A stretch of DNA of 64,000 bases from Clostridium sp. CS001. Its GTDB lineage: Bacteria; Bacillota; Clostridia; Clostridiales; Clostridiaceae. The translations under genes were made by a program, and so were the position numbers. Location: positions 1 through 64,000 of the forward strand of contig NZ_JAIZZN010000010.1 of the NCBI RefSeq assembly GCF_020443565.1, written 5' to 3'. Positions 16,422 through 25,159 of the stretch are shown piece after piece. The number at the start of each line of letters is the position of its first letter. The stretch's first letter is position 1. The notes under the pieces are model-generated. The model was not told where the DNA came from and made no database searches. It saw only the letters and a program-made list of their open reading frames with translations.

Positions 16422-17191
16422 TAGTTTGTATAAAAGAAGTGCCGAAAGGACATGTATCTATGAATCCAGATACTGGACATTTGATAAGAGATTCAAAGGA
16501 AAATGAAATAAATCCTTATGATTTATCAGCCATTGAAATTGCTGTTCAGATAAAGGAAAAAATGAAGGCGCATTTGACAGCAATTACTATGGGTCCAGAA
16601 CATGCAAAGCAGGTATTGCATACAGCAATCTCTATGGGAGCAGATGAGGCAATCTTATTCACTGATGGAAGGTTTGCAGGTGCAGATGCATATGCTACAG
16701 GATATACCTTATCGCAAGGAATACAAATACTTAAGCCCGTAGATTTGATTATATGTGGACAACAGACCACCGATGGAGATACCTCACAAGTTCCATTTTC
16801 CTTGGCAGCTCAAAGCGGCTATCCTTGCGTGGGATTTGTGAAAAGTATTCATGAAATTACGAATAGAGATATTGAGATATTACAAGAAATTACAGGAGGG
16901 ACGGCACGGCATAGAGTTACATTCCCCTGTGTATTATCCATGACTATGGATTGTGCAACACCAAGAATTCCAACCATGGTACAAAGAATGAAGGCGAAAA
17001 GAAGTGAAGTTCAAATAAAAAACTTAGAGGATTTGCAAGATACGAATCCACTGCATTACGGTATTCAAGCATCTCCTACCAGGGTAAGAGGTATAGAGGT
17101 ACCAATGTTACACAGAAAGAAAGAGGTTATTGAAACCACGCCAGAAAAAGCTCTTGAAATGGTGAAGAAGGAGATAACATGTCTGTACTAG
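16412..17191 (+). CDS. etfB: Electron transfer flavoprotein beta subunit (second copy)
   Basis: The EtfB of about 259 residues starts MHIVVCIKEVPKG and contains a NPYDLSAIE region and CGQQTTDGDTSQVPFSLA (about residues 115-135), closer to the standard EtfB consensus than the first copy. The start at ATG 16412 is preceded by GGAGA; an ATG at 16397 lies further inside the upstream gene. It overlaps the preceding oxidase by 10 bp and the following etfA by 13 bp. Confidence 0.9.
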   Translation: MHIVVCIKEVPKGHVSMNPDTGHLIRDSKENEINPYDLSAIEIAVQIKEKMKAHLTAITMGPEHAKQVLHTAISMGADEAILFTDGRFAGADAYATGYTLSQGIQILKPVDLIICGQQTTDGDTSQVPFSLAAQSGYPCVGFVKSIHEITNRDIEILQEITGGTARHRVTFPCVLSMTMDCATPRIPTMVQRMKAKRSEVQIKNLEDLQDTNPLHYGIQASPTRVRGIEVPMLHRKKEVIETTPEKALEMVKKEITCLY

Positions 17192-18129
17192 TGTATTTAC
17201 AACCACAAGAAGATAGAATTCATAAGATATCAATAGAATTATGTGCATTGGCAAGTTCTTGGAATCAAGAGGTATACGCTTTTAGTCCACAGAAATTAAG
17301 CCCTTTTATGTTAGAACAGATAGGAAAATGGAAGTTACAAAAGGTATTTGTAATTCCTTGCGAAGAGATATATTCCTTGGATAGTATTTCTTTAGATTTA
17401 TATCAGTGTGTGCAAAAAATTTCTCCAGATATATTATTAATTGGAGGTACTTTAGAAGGGCGGGCATTAGCGCCAACTGTTGCGGCAGTTTGTCATACAG
17501 GGGTAACAGCAGACTGTACAGAACTAAGAATCGATGAAAAGGGATTACTCATACAGAAACGTCCGGCATTTGGTGGCGAAGTGATGGCAACCATTGAAAC
17601 TCCAAAAGGGAGACCACAAATTGCAACCGTACGCCAAGGGATTTTCAGGATGGAAACGGAAAAAATGAAACAGTGTAATCATTTCCAAGTAGAAATAGAG
17701 TTCTTAAGCAGAGAAACAAAAATGAAATCAGTTTTACAGCGTGATTATGTTGTAGAAGTTATATCATCAGGCGATATACAAAATGAAGAGGCAAAAGTAA
17801 TAGTAGCTGTAGGCGGTGGAATTCAAAGTATAGAAGAATTACATAGGATAGAAAAAATTTGCAAAAATAAAAATATACCTTTGATGTGTTCTAGAGCATT
17901 AGTAGAACGGGGATGGAAAACACAAAAAGATCAGATAGGGCTTTCAGGAAGAAGTATCGCATCAGATTTACTAATTACAGTAGGGATTTCAGGTTCTGTT
18001 CAGTTTATGGCGGGAATACAAAATGTGAAGAAAATCCTTTCAATTAATCATAACCAAGATGCCTCAATTATGATGATTGCAGATATCCCACTTTGTGTAG
18101 ATTTACACGAGATGGTTGAGGACATATGA
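17179..18129 (+). CDS. etfA: Electron transfer flavoprotein alpha subunit (second copy)
   Basis: The 316-residue EtfA has IVAVGGGIQSIEEL (about residue 211), ERGWKTQKDQIGLSGRSIASDLLI and VGISGSVQFMAGIQNVKKIL (about 275-295), the FAD-binding consensus. No N-terminal ferredoxin domain. It is the last intact gene of the cluster: its stop overlaps an ATG that begins only a short glutaredoxin-like fragment, and decayed sequence follows. Confidence 0.9.
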   Translation: MSVLVYLQPQEDRIHKISIELCALASSWNQEVYAFSPQKLSPFMLEQIGKWKLQKVFVIPCEEIYSLDSISLDLYQCVQKISPDILLIGGTLEGRALAPTVAAVCHTGVTADCTELRIDEKGLLIQKRPAFGGEVMATIETPKGRPQIATVRQGIFRMETEKMKQCNHFQVEIEFLSRETKMKSVLQRDYVVEVISSGDIQNEEAKVIVAVGGGIQSIEELHRIEKICKNKNIPLMCSRALVERGWKTQKDQIGLSGRSIASDLLITVGISGSVQFMAGIQNVKKILSINHNQDASIMMIADIPLCVDLHEMVEDI

Positions 18130-18206
18130 AAGAGTTTCTTTCAAAAAGCGGTGTGGATTATGTCTACATGGATATAACAGAAAGTTTGGAAATATTATTT
18201 CAATAG
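18126..18206 (+). pseudogene. Glutaredoxin-like fragment
   Basis: The 26-codon frame starts ATGA-coupled to etfA2 and reads KEFLSKSGVDYVYMDITESL, resembling the segment just after the CxxC active site of small glutaredoxins. The active-site half and the C-terminal half are both missing, so it cannot be functional. Confidence 0.45.
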
Positions 18207-18766
18207 CTAAAAAATTCGGCATGAGAAAGGAAGAGATTCCAGTTCTAGTAAAAGCATCAGAGCCTTGGGCTGGAATTTCAGTAGAAGAGTTAAGTGATAA
18301 GTATTCAAAAATGACACCAGGGTACGACCAATTTAAGAGTATCATGGAGAGTGTTATTTGTATGTTTGACTCTTACGCAATAACTCAAGGACGAGAAGTA
18401 TCAAACTATTTTCTTCTGCTGCAGTATGGTTTTGATAGAATTGTTGGATTATGTGACGAAAAGATAGCTGAATATATGGGTGAGAGATGTGTAACTTGCG
18501 CTAATTTTTCAAACCCTAACGAATATGGAATTGGAACATTTACAGGAGGAGAACCTTTAATGCATCATGAATTCTTGGTAGAGGTTTTAAAAAAGTGCCA
18601 TGAGAAACAAATTCATACTGCTATTGAAACAAGTGCATATGCAAAAGAAAAAGATTTTTTAGAAGTAATGAAGTACATCAATTTTGCATTTATTGATGTA
18701 AAGAATATGGATAGGGCGGCTTGTTTTAAGGCAGCCGACTATATCTGGATTTCATGGATGTTTTAA
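18206..18766 (+). pseudogene. Mosaic remnant including glycyl-radical-enzyme activase segment
   Basis: The frame is open from 18116 to a TAA at 18764-18766. Its last third (about 18520-18710) reads TFTGGEPLMHHEFLVEVL then IHTAIETSAYA and FIDVKNMD, clearly the central part of a pyruvate-formate-lyase activase-type radical SAM enzyme (GGEP motif). The essential N-terminal CxxxCxxC cluster and the C-terminus are absent. The upstream portion (KFGMRKEEIPVLVKAS...MFDSYA) does not belong to that family and I do not recognise it. Best read as fused remains of deleted genes; the open frame means some product could still be made. Confidence 0.6.
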
Positions 18767-18933
18767 TGAAAAACAGTGACTTTTCTCCTTTGTTTTATTA
18801 TAAAACAAGCAAAAGAGTTTATCAAATGTATAAAAAGTCATTACTAAAGGATTTGTTCAGCCAATGTGAGATGGTTGCATATCACATTGTAAAGAAATCA
18901 AAAGATGGAAGATTAGTTTATAAAAGTTTTTAG
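18766..18933 (+). CDS. Small ORF of unknown function, possible gene remnant
   Basis: The 55-codon frame starts at an ATG that overlaps the previous stop (TAATG). The basic, aromatic-rich peptide ends KKSKDGRLVYKSF. No family recognised and no good ribosome binding site. Given the decayed surroundings it may be the 3' tail of a lost gene. Confidence 0.25.
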   Translation: MKNSDFSPLFYYKTSKRVYQMYKKSLLKDLFSQCEMVAYHIVKKSKDGRLVYKSF

Positions 18934-19023
18934 ATAATAAGTATTGAAAATGTATTCTGTATTATCAACCTTATTGACCCATAAATTCCATATAGTTTAA
19001 AATATTTGTTTAAACATACTATT

Positions 19024-19125
19024 TTCATACAATGTAAAGCCCTTGAATTTAAGGGTTCTTATTATTTTTTGAAGAAAATGAGTGAGGAATTTTAAGGGCT
19101 GTAGCTTAGAATTATTGACTTTTCA
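19024..19125. repeat. Intergenic repeat, diverged copy C
   Basis: Shares with copies A and B the order ATACAATG, then AGCCCTTGAATTTAAGGG hairpin, then TTATTTTTTGAAG. It also matches copy A further on: TTTTAAG, TAGCTTAGAATTATTGACTTTTCA versus TTTTAAA, TAGCTTAGATTTATGGATTTTCA. The GTGCACACC hairpin is absent. Confidence 0.5.
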
Positions 19126-19204
19126 GTTATATGTTATAATAATGATAAATTAAACAAGTATGGTATAGTTCTAAATGAATATGTACTGTAAGGGGGGATA
19201 TTCC

Positions 19205-20416
19205 ATGGACATAATAAAATTAGTTTTAATTTTTACTTGTATTATTGTAGTTATGAAATTTAATAAACCTTTATATTTATCAATAGCAGCTGGTGTTGTA
19301 GCTACTATTATACTTTATGCAATAAATCCATTGAAAGCTATTGAACTTATGGGGATTAGTACTTTTAGTAAAGATACAATCTACCTTATATTGGCTTTCT
19401 ATTCAATTACCTTTCTGCAGAGAATGTTAGAAAAAAGGGGGCATTTAATACTAGCAGAAAAATCCTTAAGCAATTTATTTAATAGTAGAAGAGTTAATGC
19501 AATGGTTGCACCCTTTATAATTGGTCTATTGCCATCTCCTGGTGCAATACTAATATCAGCTCCTATTGTTAATAATGCGGCTGAAAATTATATAACTAAG
19601 GAAGAGAAGACTTTTGTGACGAGCTATTTTAGACATATTTCAGAATCTTTTTTACCTACCTATGCTTCTATATTGCTAGCCTTAAACTTGTCACACATTG
19701 ATATGACATCATTTGTATTAGGAATGCTGCCAATGGTAGTTGTATTATTTCTACTAGGATATTTTTTCTATGTTAGAAAAATTCCAAAGGAAACTGGACT
19801 ACCTAAATCAAAGGATAAACCACAAGATGTGAAGAATTTGATAATCAGTCTTTGGACCATAGTTCTAACTATATCAATTATTTTAACTTTGAAAGTACCT
19901 GTTCATTTAGCTGTGATACCAGTTATTATATTATCAATTATTTTAAATAAATTTAATTTTAAAGAGATAAAACCGATGTTTAGATCAGCACTAGAAACTA
20001 AATTGGTTTTTACTACAATTATAATTATGATGTTTAAACAAATTCTAACTTTTTCGGGAGTGGTTCAACGATTACCTAATTATTTTTCAGCATTGCCTAT
20101 ACATCCAGTAGTTATTTTTGCATTGATATTTTTTATTGGTGCATTAGTGGCCGGTGGACAAGCTACAATTGCCTTAGCAATGCCACTAGCATTTGCAACG
20201 TTGCCCAATGGGGGACTAGGATTAATGATATGTCTTATGTGCATGAATTATATAGCTATGCAGGTTTCACCAACGCATATATGTTTAGCAATGGCTGTAG
20301 AGTATTATGATGTTTCATTTATAAATTTAGTTAAAAAAACTATGCCTGTATTAATCTCTTTCATTTTGATTAGCTCCGCATATAGTTACATGATCTTTTT
20401 AGTGTTTAAACCTTAA
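19205..20416 (+). CDS. DUF401 family integral membrane protein (permease)
   Basis: The 403-residue hydrophobic protein has about ten predicted membrane segments and resembles DUF401 membrane proteins, seen mainly in anaerobes and thermophiles and related to ion-transporter-type permeases. A conserved-looking GLLPSPGAILISAPIV loop (about residues 99-114) and QVSPTHICLAMAVEYY (about 350-365) could form the substrate site. The start at ATG 19205 follows AAGGGGGGA; the promoter is probably the extended -10 TGTTATAAT ending at 19140. Substrate unknown. A ribosome binding site (GAGGAGG) followed by a stop-riddled sequence lies just after the gene, as if a downstream partner was lost. Confidence 0.7.
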   Translation: MDIIKLVLIFTCIIVVMKFNKPLYLSIAAGVVATIILYAINPLKAIELMGISTFSKDTIYLILAFYSITFLQRMLEKRGHLILAEKSLSNLFNSRRVNAMVAPFIIGLLPSPGAILISAPIVNNAAENYITKEEKTFVTSYFRHISESFLPTYASILLALNLSHIDMTSFVLGMLPMVVVLFLLGYFFYVRKIPKETGLPKSKDKPQDVKNLIISLWTIVLTISIILTLKVPVHLAVIPVIILSIILNKFNFKEIKPMFRSALETKLVFTTIIIMMFKQILTFSGVVQRLPNYFSALPIHPVVIFALIFFIGALVAGGQATIALAMPLAFATLPNGGLGLMICLMCMNYIAMQVSPTHICLAMAVEYYDVSFINLVKKTMPVLISFILISSAYSYMIFLVFKP

Positions 20417-21059
20417 TAAGAGGAGGAAATAATAATTTGATAAATTCATAGATAGGTTATAATATGTACATAAGTAGTCATAGGATGAAAATTTAATTAT
20501 AAAACATATATGGAAATTGTATTATGATTCCTTTATACATAACATCAGCCATTTTTATAATTCATACAACATATTATATGATATGTGTGGAATAAGCGTG
20601 CATATATTTTATCTGATATGTAAATCATATAAAATAGAATCAGGTTTATGATGTTTAGGGTTTCCTTCACAAAGTATTGGGTTTAAGTTCTAGGTATGGT
20701 ACGCTTTGCAATTAATTCAGAAAAAATATATATATCATTCAAAAAATAAGAATAAGCACTATGTATATTATCCAAGAATTGTTTTTTCTTGTAATAAGGC
20801 TTATATGAGTATTCAGGTATTGAAATAATCAAAATGCAAAGGATTCAAAATGTAAAGAATTTAATAAAGCGATAGTTGCAACAACATGAAATTAATGAAT
20901 TTATTTGTATAAAAATATATGGTCACAAATTGTATAATTATCGTGAATATTGCAAATTAATAAACAGGTAAAAATCATTATTCGCAAGATTACGAAAAGT
21001 CGTTTCATGCCGAAACTGTGTTATAATTGTAGTTATAAAATACAAAGGAGGTATAACTT
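20417..21059. other. Long AT-rich non-coding interval
   Basis: Apart from an orphan AGAGGAGG site at about 20421 and the OPT promoter (extended -10 TGTTATAAT, ending 21027, with AAAGGAGG at about 21044) I see no gene or clear RNA. The stretch holds many stops in all frames and is probably decayed sequence. Confidence 0.5.
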
Positions 21060-22979
21060 ATGGATCATAAGTTGTCAAAAAATGCATATGGAGGCGTAAA
21101 GGGTAAAGATTACGTTCCTTACGTTTCTAGTGGTTCTAAATCAGGTGGAAACATAGCGGTATTATTAATAGGTATTCTTTTAGCGGCTGTATTCGCAGCA
21201 TCAACTGCATATTCAGGTATGAAATCAGGACTTACAGTAGCGGCTGGTATACCAGGCTCTATAATAGGGTCAGCATTTATAGCTGCACTCGCTAAGCAAA
21301 AGGGTATTCTTGGTAAGAACTTAGTTCAAGGTATGGCTAGTGGTGGAGAATCTGTTGCTAGTGGTATAATATTCGTTTTACCAGCGGTTCTTTTAATAGG
21401 AGCTAAGGTTAGTTTCTTAGAAGGTTTGGCTGTTGGTATTGGCGGAGTTTTATTCGGTATGGGAATAGCTTCTCTTGTTTACAATTACTTAATCGTTGAA
21501 GAACACGGTAATTTAATGTATCCTGAGTCAATGGCTATATCTGAAACACTTGTTGCTTCAGAAGGCGCTGGAGAGGCAATGAAATTCATGGGAATCGGGT
21601 TTGGAATAGGTGGTATTATAACTGTTATAACTAGCTCATTTTTGAATGTAGCTAATAATGTTGTAAGCTATGTAAACGAAACCTTCTATAAGTGGAAATT
21701 TGAAGTTGAAGTTAACCCTCTATTATTAGGTATTGGATTCATAGTTGGGATAGAAGTTTCCTTAGCTATGTTTGCTGGTTCTTTATTATCTAACTTTGGA
21801 ATTATGCCTTTAATAGGTTACTTCTCAGGTCTTGCAACAGATGGTGTAAATGTATGGAATAATCCTAGTGTTTCTATACATGCTATGGAGGTTAAACATA
21901 TCGCTGGTAGTTATGTAAAATATATAGGTGCTGGTATGATGCTTTCTGGAGGTTTAATAGGTGCTATAAAACTTATCCCTACAATAATAGCTTCTATAAA
22001 AGAAACTCTTGGTGCTAAGGCTTCAAATGGTGATGGCGGTTCAGCTGTTGCTAACCTAATATTACTTGGTGGAGTAGTAGTATGTTTCATAGCTGGTTTC
22101 ATGATATCTGGTGGTAACATATTAATGGCTATAACTGCTTCTATTTTATCATTATTCTTATCATTATTGTTTGTTATCGTTTCTGGTCGTTTAACTGGTA
22201 CTATAGGAACTTCAAATCTTCCTGTATCTGGTATGACTATAGCTTCTATAGTTGTTGTAACATTATTGTTCGTTGCAATGGGATGGAAAAACCCTGCAAA
22301 CAACAAATCATTACTTTTATTTGGTACATTTATAGTTACTGCTATAGCTGTGGCTGGGGGTTATGCTCAATCACAAAAGGTTACTTTCATAGTAGGTGGT
22401 AGCAAAAACGAAATGGATAAATACTTTGCTATATCTGGTATAGTTGGTGTTGTAGTAGTTATAGGTACTATACTATTACTTTCAAGCAAGCTTGCAATGA
22501 CTGGTGATAATGTTCAATTTGCACTACCTCAAGCAAACTTAATGTCAACATTAACTGCTGGTATAATGTCAGGTGAATTACCTTGGGTTATGATCATTGT
22601 TGGTGCTGTTATGGGAGTTGTTTTATTCTTATTAAAACTTCCTGTAATGACAGTAGCTATAGGATTCTATTTACCAATAGCTACAACTTCTATAATATTA
22701 ATAGGCGCATTAGTTCGTTTATTTGTAGAAAAGACTTGTAAATCTGAAAAAGAAAAAGAAGTTAAGGTTTCTAATGGTATAAGCTTATCTTCTGGACTTG
22801 TTGCCGGCGGTTCTATAATAGGACTTGTAGGTATAATACTTCAAGTAACAGGTGTTCTAAGTGGAGCTGGTCCAAGTGGATTTAGTGCTTCTAATACAAT
22901 GGCGATTATAATATTAATAGCCCTAATAGTTGCTACTATAATTCCTATAGTAAACAGTAAGGTAAAAGATGCTAAGTAA
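21060..22979 (+). CDS. OPT family oligopeptide transporter
   Basis: The 639-residue multi-spanning protein (about 15-16 segments) of the OPT/YSL superfamily opens with VLLIGILLAAVFAASTAYSG, followed by GLTVAAGIPGSIIG (about residues 57-70) and a glycine-rich NLVQGMASGGESVASG (about 86-101), hallmarks of the family. OPT proteins import peptides or metal chelates. A soluble stretch of about 60 residues lies in the middle. The gene overlaps the following PqqD-like gene by 11 bp, which implies coupled expression. Strong ribosome binding site AAAGGAGG. Confidence 0.9.
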   Translation: MDHKLSKNAYGGVKGKDYVPYVSSGSKSGGNIAVLLIGILLAAVFAASTAYSGMKSGLTVAAGIPGSIIGSAFIAALAKQKGILGKNLVQGMASGGESVASGIIFVLPAVLLIGAKVSFLEGLAVGIGGVLFGMGIASLVYNYLIVEEHGNLMYPESMAISETLVASEGAGEAMKFMGIGFGIGGIITVITSSFLNVANNVVSYVNETFYKWKFEVEVNPLLLGIGFIVGIEVSLAMFAGSLLSNFGIMPLIGYFSGLATDGVNVWNNPSVSIHAMEVKHIAGSYVKYIGAGMMLSGGLIGAIKLIPTIIASIKETLGAKASNGDGGSAVANLILLGGVVVCFIAGFMISGGNILMAITASILSLFLSLLFVIVSGRLTGTIGTSNLPVSGMTIASIVVVTLLFVAMGWKNPANNKSLLLFGTFIVTAIAVAGGYAQSQKVTFIVGGSKNEMDKYFAISGIVGVVVVIGTILLLSSKLAMTGDNVQFALPQANLMSTLTAGIMSGELPWVMIIVGAVMGVVLFLLKLPVMTVAIGFYLPIATTSIILIGALVRLFVEKTCKSEKEKEVKVSNGISLSSGLVAGGSIIGLVGIILQVTGVLSGAGPSGFSASNTMAIIILIALIVATIIPIVNSKVKDAK

Positions 22980-23319
22980 TAACGAAGACGTTTTAAATAT
23001 AACATATAAAATTTCTGATAATATCCAATATGAAGTGAGCATAGACAATATTGTCACCATACTTGAAAAACAAGATCATAAGTTCCAAAGGTTCTTTAGA
23101 AAACTTAAATTTAGGATTCCAGAGTATAGGAAAATGTCTTTGGATGAATACGGGAGTTGTGTATTTTTACAAGTTGATGGCAAAAAAACTATAAAAGATA
23201 TTGGAGAAAATCTAGAAGTAAAGTATGGTGATAAAGTTGAACCACTTTATGAAAGATTATTGTTATTCTTAAACCATATCGACGTTAATTGTAAGTATAT
23301 AGAAAGAATAAATTTCTAA
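22969..23319 (+). CDS. PqqD-like (RRE-fold) protein coupled to OPT transporter
   Basis: The 116-residue protein has a C-terminal half, about residues 55-110 (LDEYGSCVFLQVDGKKTIKDIGENL...YERLLLFLNHI), that looks like a PqqD winged-helix domain, the fold used by peptide-modifying enzymes to bind precursor peptides. The N-terminal 50 residues are unassigned. It overlaps the OPT gene, and no radical SAM enzyme or precursor peptide is nearby. It may bind the peptide imported by OPT or regulate the transporter; this is inference. Followed by a terminator at 23323-23362. Confidence 0.65.
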   Translation: MLSNNEDVLNITYKISDNIQYEVSIDNIVTILEKQDHKFQRFFRKLKFRIPEYRKMSLDEYGSCVFLQVDGKKTIKDIGENLEVKYGDKVEPLYERLLLFLNHIDVNCKYIERINF

Positions 23320-23322
23320 GTA

Positions 23323-23362
23323 AAAAAAGATGGCACTACATTGTAGTTGCCATCTTTTTTTT
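23323..23362 (+). terminator. Terminator of the OPT-PqqD operon
   Basis: Hairpin with AAAAAGATGGCACTACA pairing with TGTAGTTGCCATCTTTTT (one bulge), ending in a T-run. Confidence 0.85.
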
Positions 23363-23461
23363 ATATTGACACAAATCTAAAAGATGTATTTATATTCCTT
23401 TAAAAACATCGCAGATGATGCTTTAATATATTTTATTTTAAAGTACCGTTTGACAAATGAT

Positions 23462-23516
23462 AAAAATAGGAGCAAAATATAGTTAACAAAGTAAACTATA
23501 TTTTGCTCCTATTTTT
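23462..23516. promoter_or_regulatory. Long palindrome upstream of marR
   Basis: 23-bp perfect arms (AAAAATAGGAGCAAAATATA.. and complement) around a 9-nt loop. It could be a bidirectional terminator, but no gene ends here and another terminator lies 100 nt upstream. Its centre contains ATATAGTTAA, repeated at about 23527, and TTGACA lies at 23450, so it may instead be a MarR operator or an RNA element. Confidence 0.5.
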
Positions 23517-23561
23517 TAGAACTCCATATAGTTAATTAATTTGGGAAGTGTGGTAATAATA

Positions 23562-24008
23562 TTGGAAGATTCAAATTGGATTTATATGTTGGAAAGAATG
23601 CAGAGCATAAGATATTTTAGTAGAGTAATGATACGTCGTGCCACTAAGGAATATGAAATACCCGCAGAGCACTTGGATTTATTATCCCAATTGGCGGTTA
23701 GCAACAAAAAAATGACGCCGATGACTCTTAGTAAGCTTATGAAAGTGAATAAGACAATAATAAGTAGGATAATAGAACAATTAAATAATAAAGGTTATTT
23801 AATTAAAACTATGGATGAAAATGATAAGAGGAGTTATTTTGTTTCTATTACAGAATTGGGAAAAGAACAATTAGACAATATATATAAACATTATTTAGGA
23901 CCAATATATGAGCTTCGTAGACGATTGGGTGAAAAAGACTTTTTTCAGTTAATGGAATGCGTAGAAAAAGCAAATATAAAAATGAATGAGAATGAGGAAG
24001 GGATATAA
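23562..24008 (+). CDS. MarR family transcriptional regulator
   Basis: The winged-helix regulator of about 148 residues has the DNA-binding region MTLSKLMKVNKTIISRIIEQLNNKGYLIKTMDENDKRSYFVSITELG, matching MarR: recognition helix, then a D.RS wing. It sits 2 nt before an FUSC-type exporter, the common arrangement for a drug- or aromatic-acid-responsive repressor of its own operon. The start is uncertain: TTG 23562 has GGGAAG upstream; TTG 23541, GTG 23550 and ATG 23586 are alternatives. Confidence 0.8.
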   Translation: MEDSNWIYMLERMQSIRYFSRVMIRRATKEYEIPAEHLDLLSQLAVSNKKMTPMTLSKLMKVNKTIISRIIEQLNNKGYLIKTMDENDKRSYFVSITELGKEQLDNIYKHYLGPIYELRRRLGEKDFFQLMECVEKANIKMNENEEGI

Positions 24009-24010
24009 TA

Positions 24011-25078
24011 ATGAGTTTTTATAAAGCAATGCAACTCGGAGCAGTTAATCTTAAACCGCTAATTAAAGATACTGAAGATAGTAAATTAAAGAAAAAATAT
24101 ATAGCAGCCCTTATAGTTAAGAATTTTTTATGCCTTTTGTTTTGTATGATTGTAGTAACCATTTTTAATAATTTATTTGGTAGTGATAATAGTATTGTAG
24201 GCGTAGTAACAGTTATAGCATTATTGACACTTAGATTTTCAAACTTAGATTTTAAAACAACACAATCAACCATTGCCATATTGGGCATATTTGCTATATT
24301 CATTGTTTCGCCATATTTGGCATCAATAGTCCATCCAGTATTAGCTAGTATAATAAACTTTATTTCAATAATGGCAATTGTGATTTTATCCTGTCATAAC
24401 GTAGATTTATCTAATCAATCAACACTTGTATTATCATATCTACTTTTATATGGATATCATGTTGATGATATGAATGGATATATAAATAGGGTATTTGCAT
24501 TAATCCTCGGTGGAATAATAGTTGCAGGAGTTTTTTATTACAGACATAGAAAAGTAAATTTTGAAAATAGCTTTAGCCATATAATTAAAGACATAGATTT
24601 TAGTACACCCCGTACTAAGTGGCAATTAAAACTTGTATTGGGAATAACCATAATTATTTTAATTGGAGAACTTGTAAATTTACCACGTGTTATATGGGCT
24701 GGATTCGCATTTATGTCAGTAATTCAACCAGATAAAGAAAAGATTGAATACCGCGTAAAAAAAAGATATCCATTTACAATTATAGGATCTTTAATATTTG
24801 CAGCAATGTACTTAGTTATACCAGAGGAATATAGAGGATATATTGGCATTATAGGTGGGCTCATGGTAGGATTCTCAGGAACGTATACATGGCAAACTTC
24901 ATTTAATTGCTTTGGTGCATTGTCAGCAGCAGTTCCTATATTTGGATTACATTGGGCCATAGTTATACGTATAGTTGATAATATTATAGGAGTTATATAC
25001 GGTAAGGTTTATAATAAGATATTTGATAAAGTAGATGAAAAAATCTTTAGTGAAGATACAATTTCTGAAGCAGTATAA
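24011..25078 (+). CDS. FUSC family membrane protein (putative exporter)
   Basis: The 355-residue protein has two blocks of hydrophobic helices, about residues 28-175 and 205-330, separated by a short hydrophilic stretch. WAGFAFMSVIQPDKEKIEYRVKKR (about 230-253) resembles the conserved FUSC/aromatic-acid-exporter motif. FUSC proteins export aromatic acids or similar compounds. It is probably co-transcribed with, and regulated by, the upstream MarR protein. Confidence 0.7.
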   Translation: MSFYKAMQLGAVNLKPLIKDTEDSKLKKKYIAALIVKNFLCLLFCMIVVTIFNNLFGSDNSIVGVVTVIALLTLRFSNLDFKTTQSTIAILGIFAIFIVSPYLASIVHPVLASIINFISIMAIVILSCHNVDLSNQSTLVLSYLLLYGYHVDDMNGYINRVFALILGGIIVAGVFYYRHRKVNFENSFSHIIKDIDFSTPRTKWQLKLVLGITIIILIGELVNLPRVIWAGFAFMSVIQPDKEKIEYRVKKRYPFTIIGSLIFAAMYLVIPEEYRGYIGIIGGLMVGFSGTYTWQTSFNCFGALSAAVPIFGLHWAIVIRIVDNIIGVIYGKVYNKIFDKVDEKIFSEDTISEAV

Positions 25079-25159
25079 TACTTGCTTAAAAAAGACTAGA
25101 TACACCCTCTTTGAAAACCATGATAAATGAATTAGAAAGTAAGGGCGATGGTGATAAAT

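Noticed and set aside
21911-22306. 131-codon minus-strand frame inside the OPT gene
   Set aside because: Shadow of the transporter frame; no ribosome binding site.
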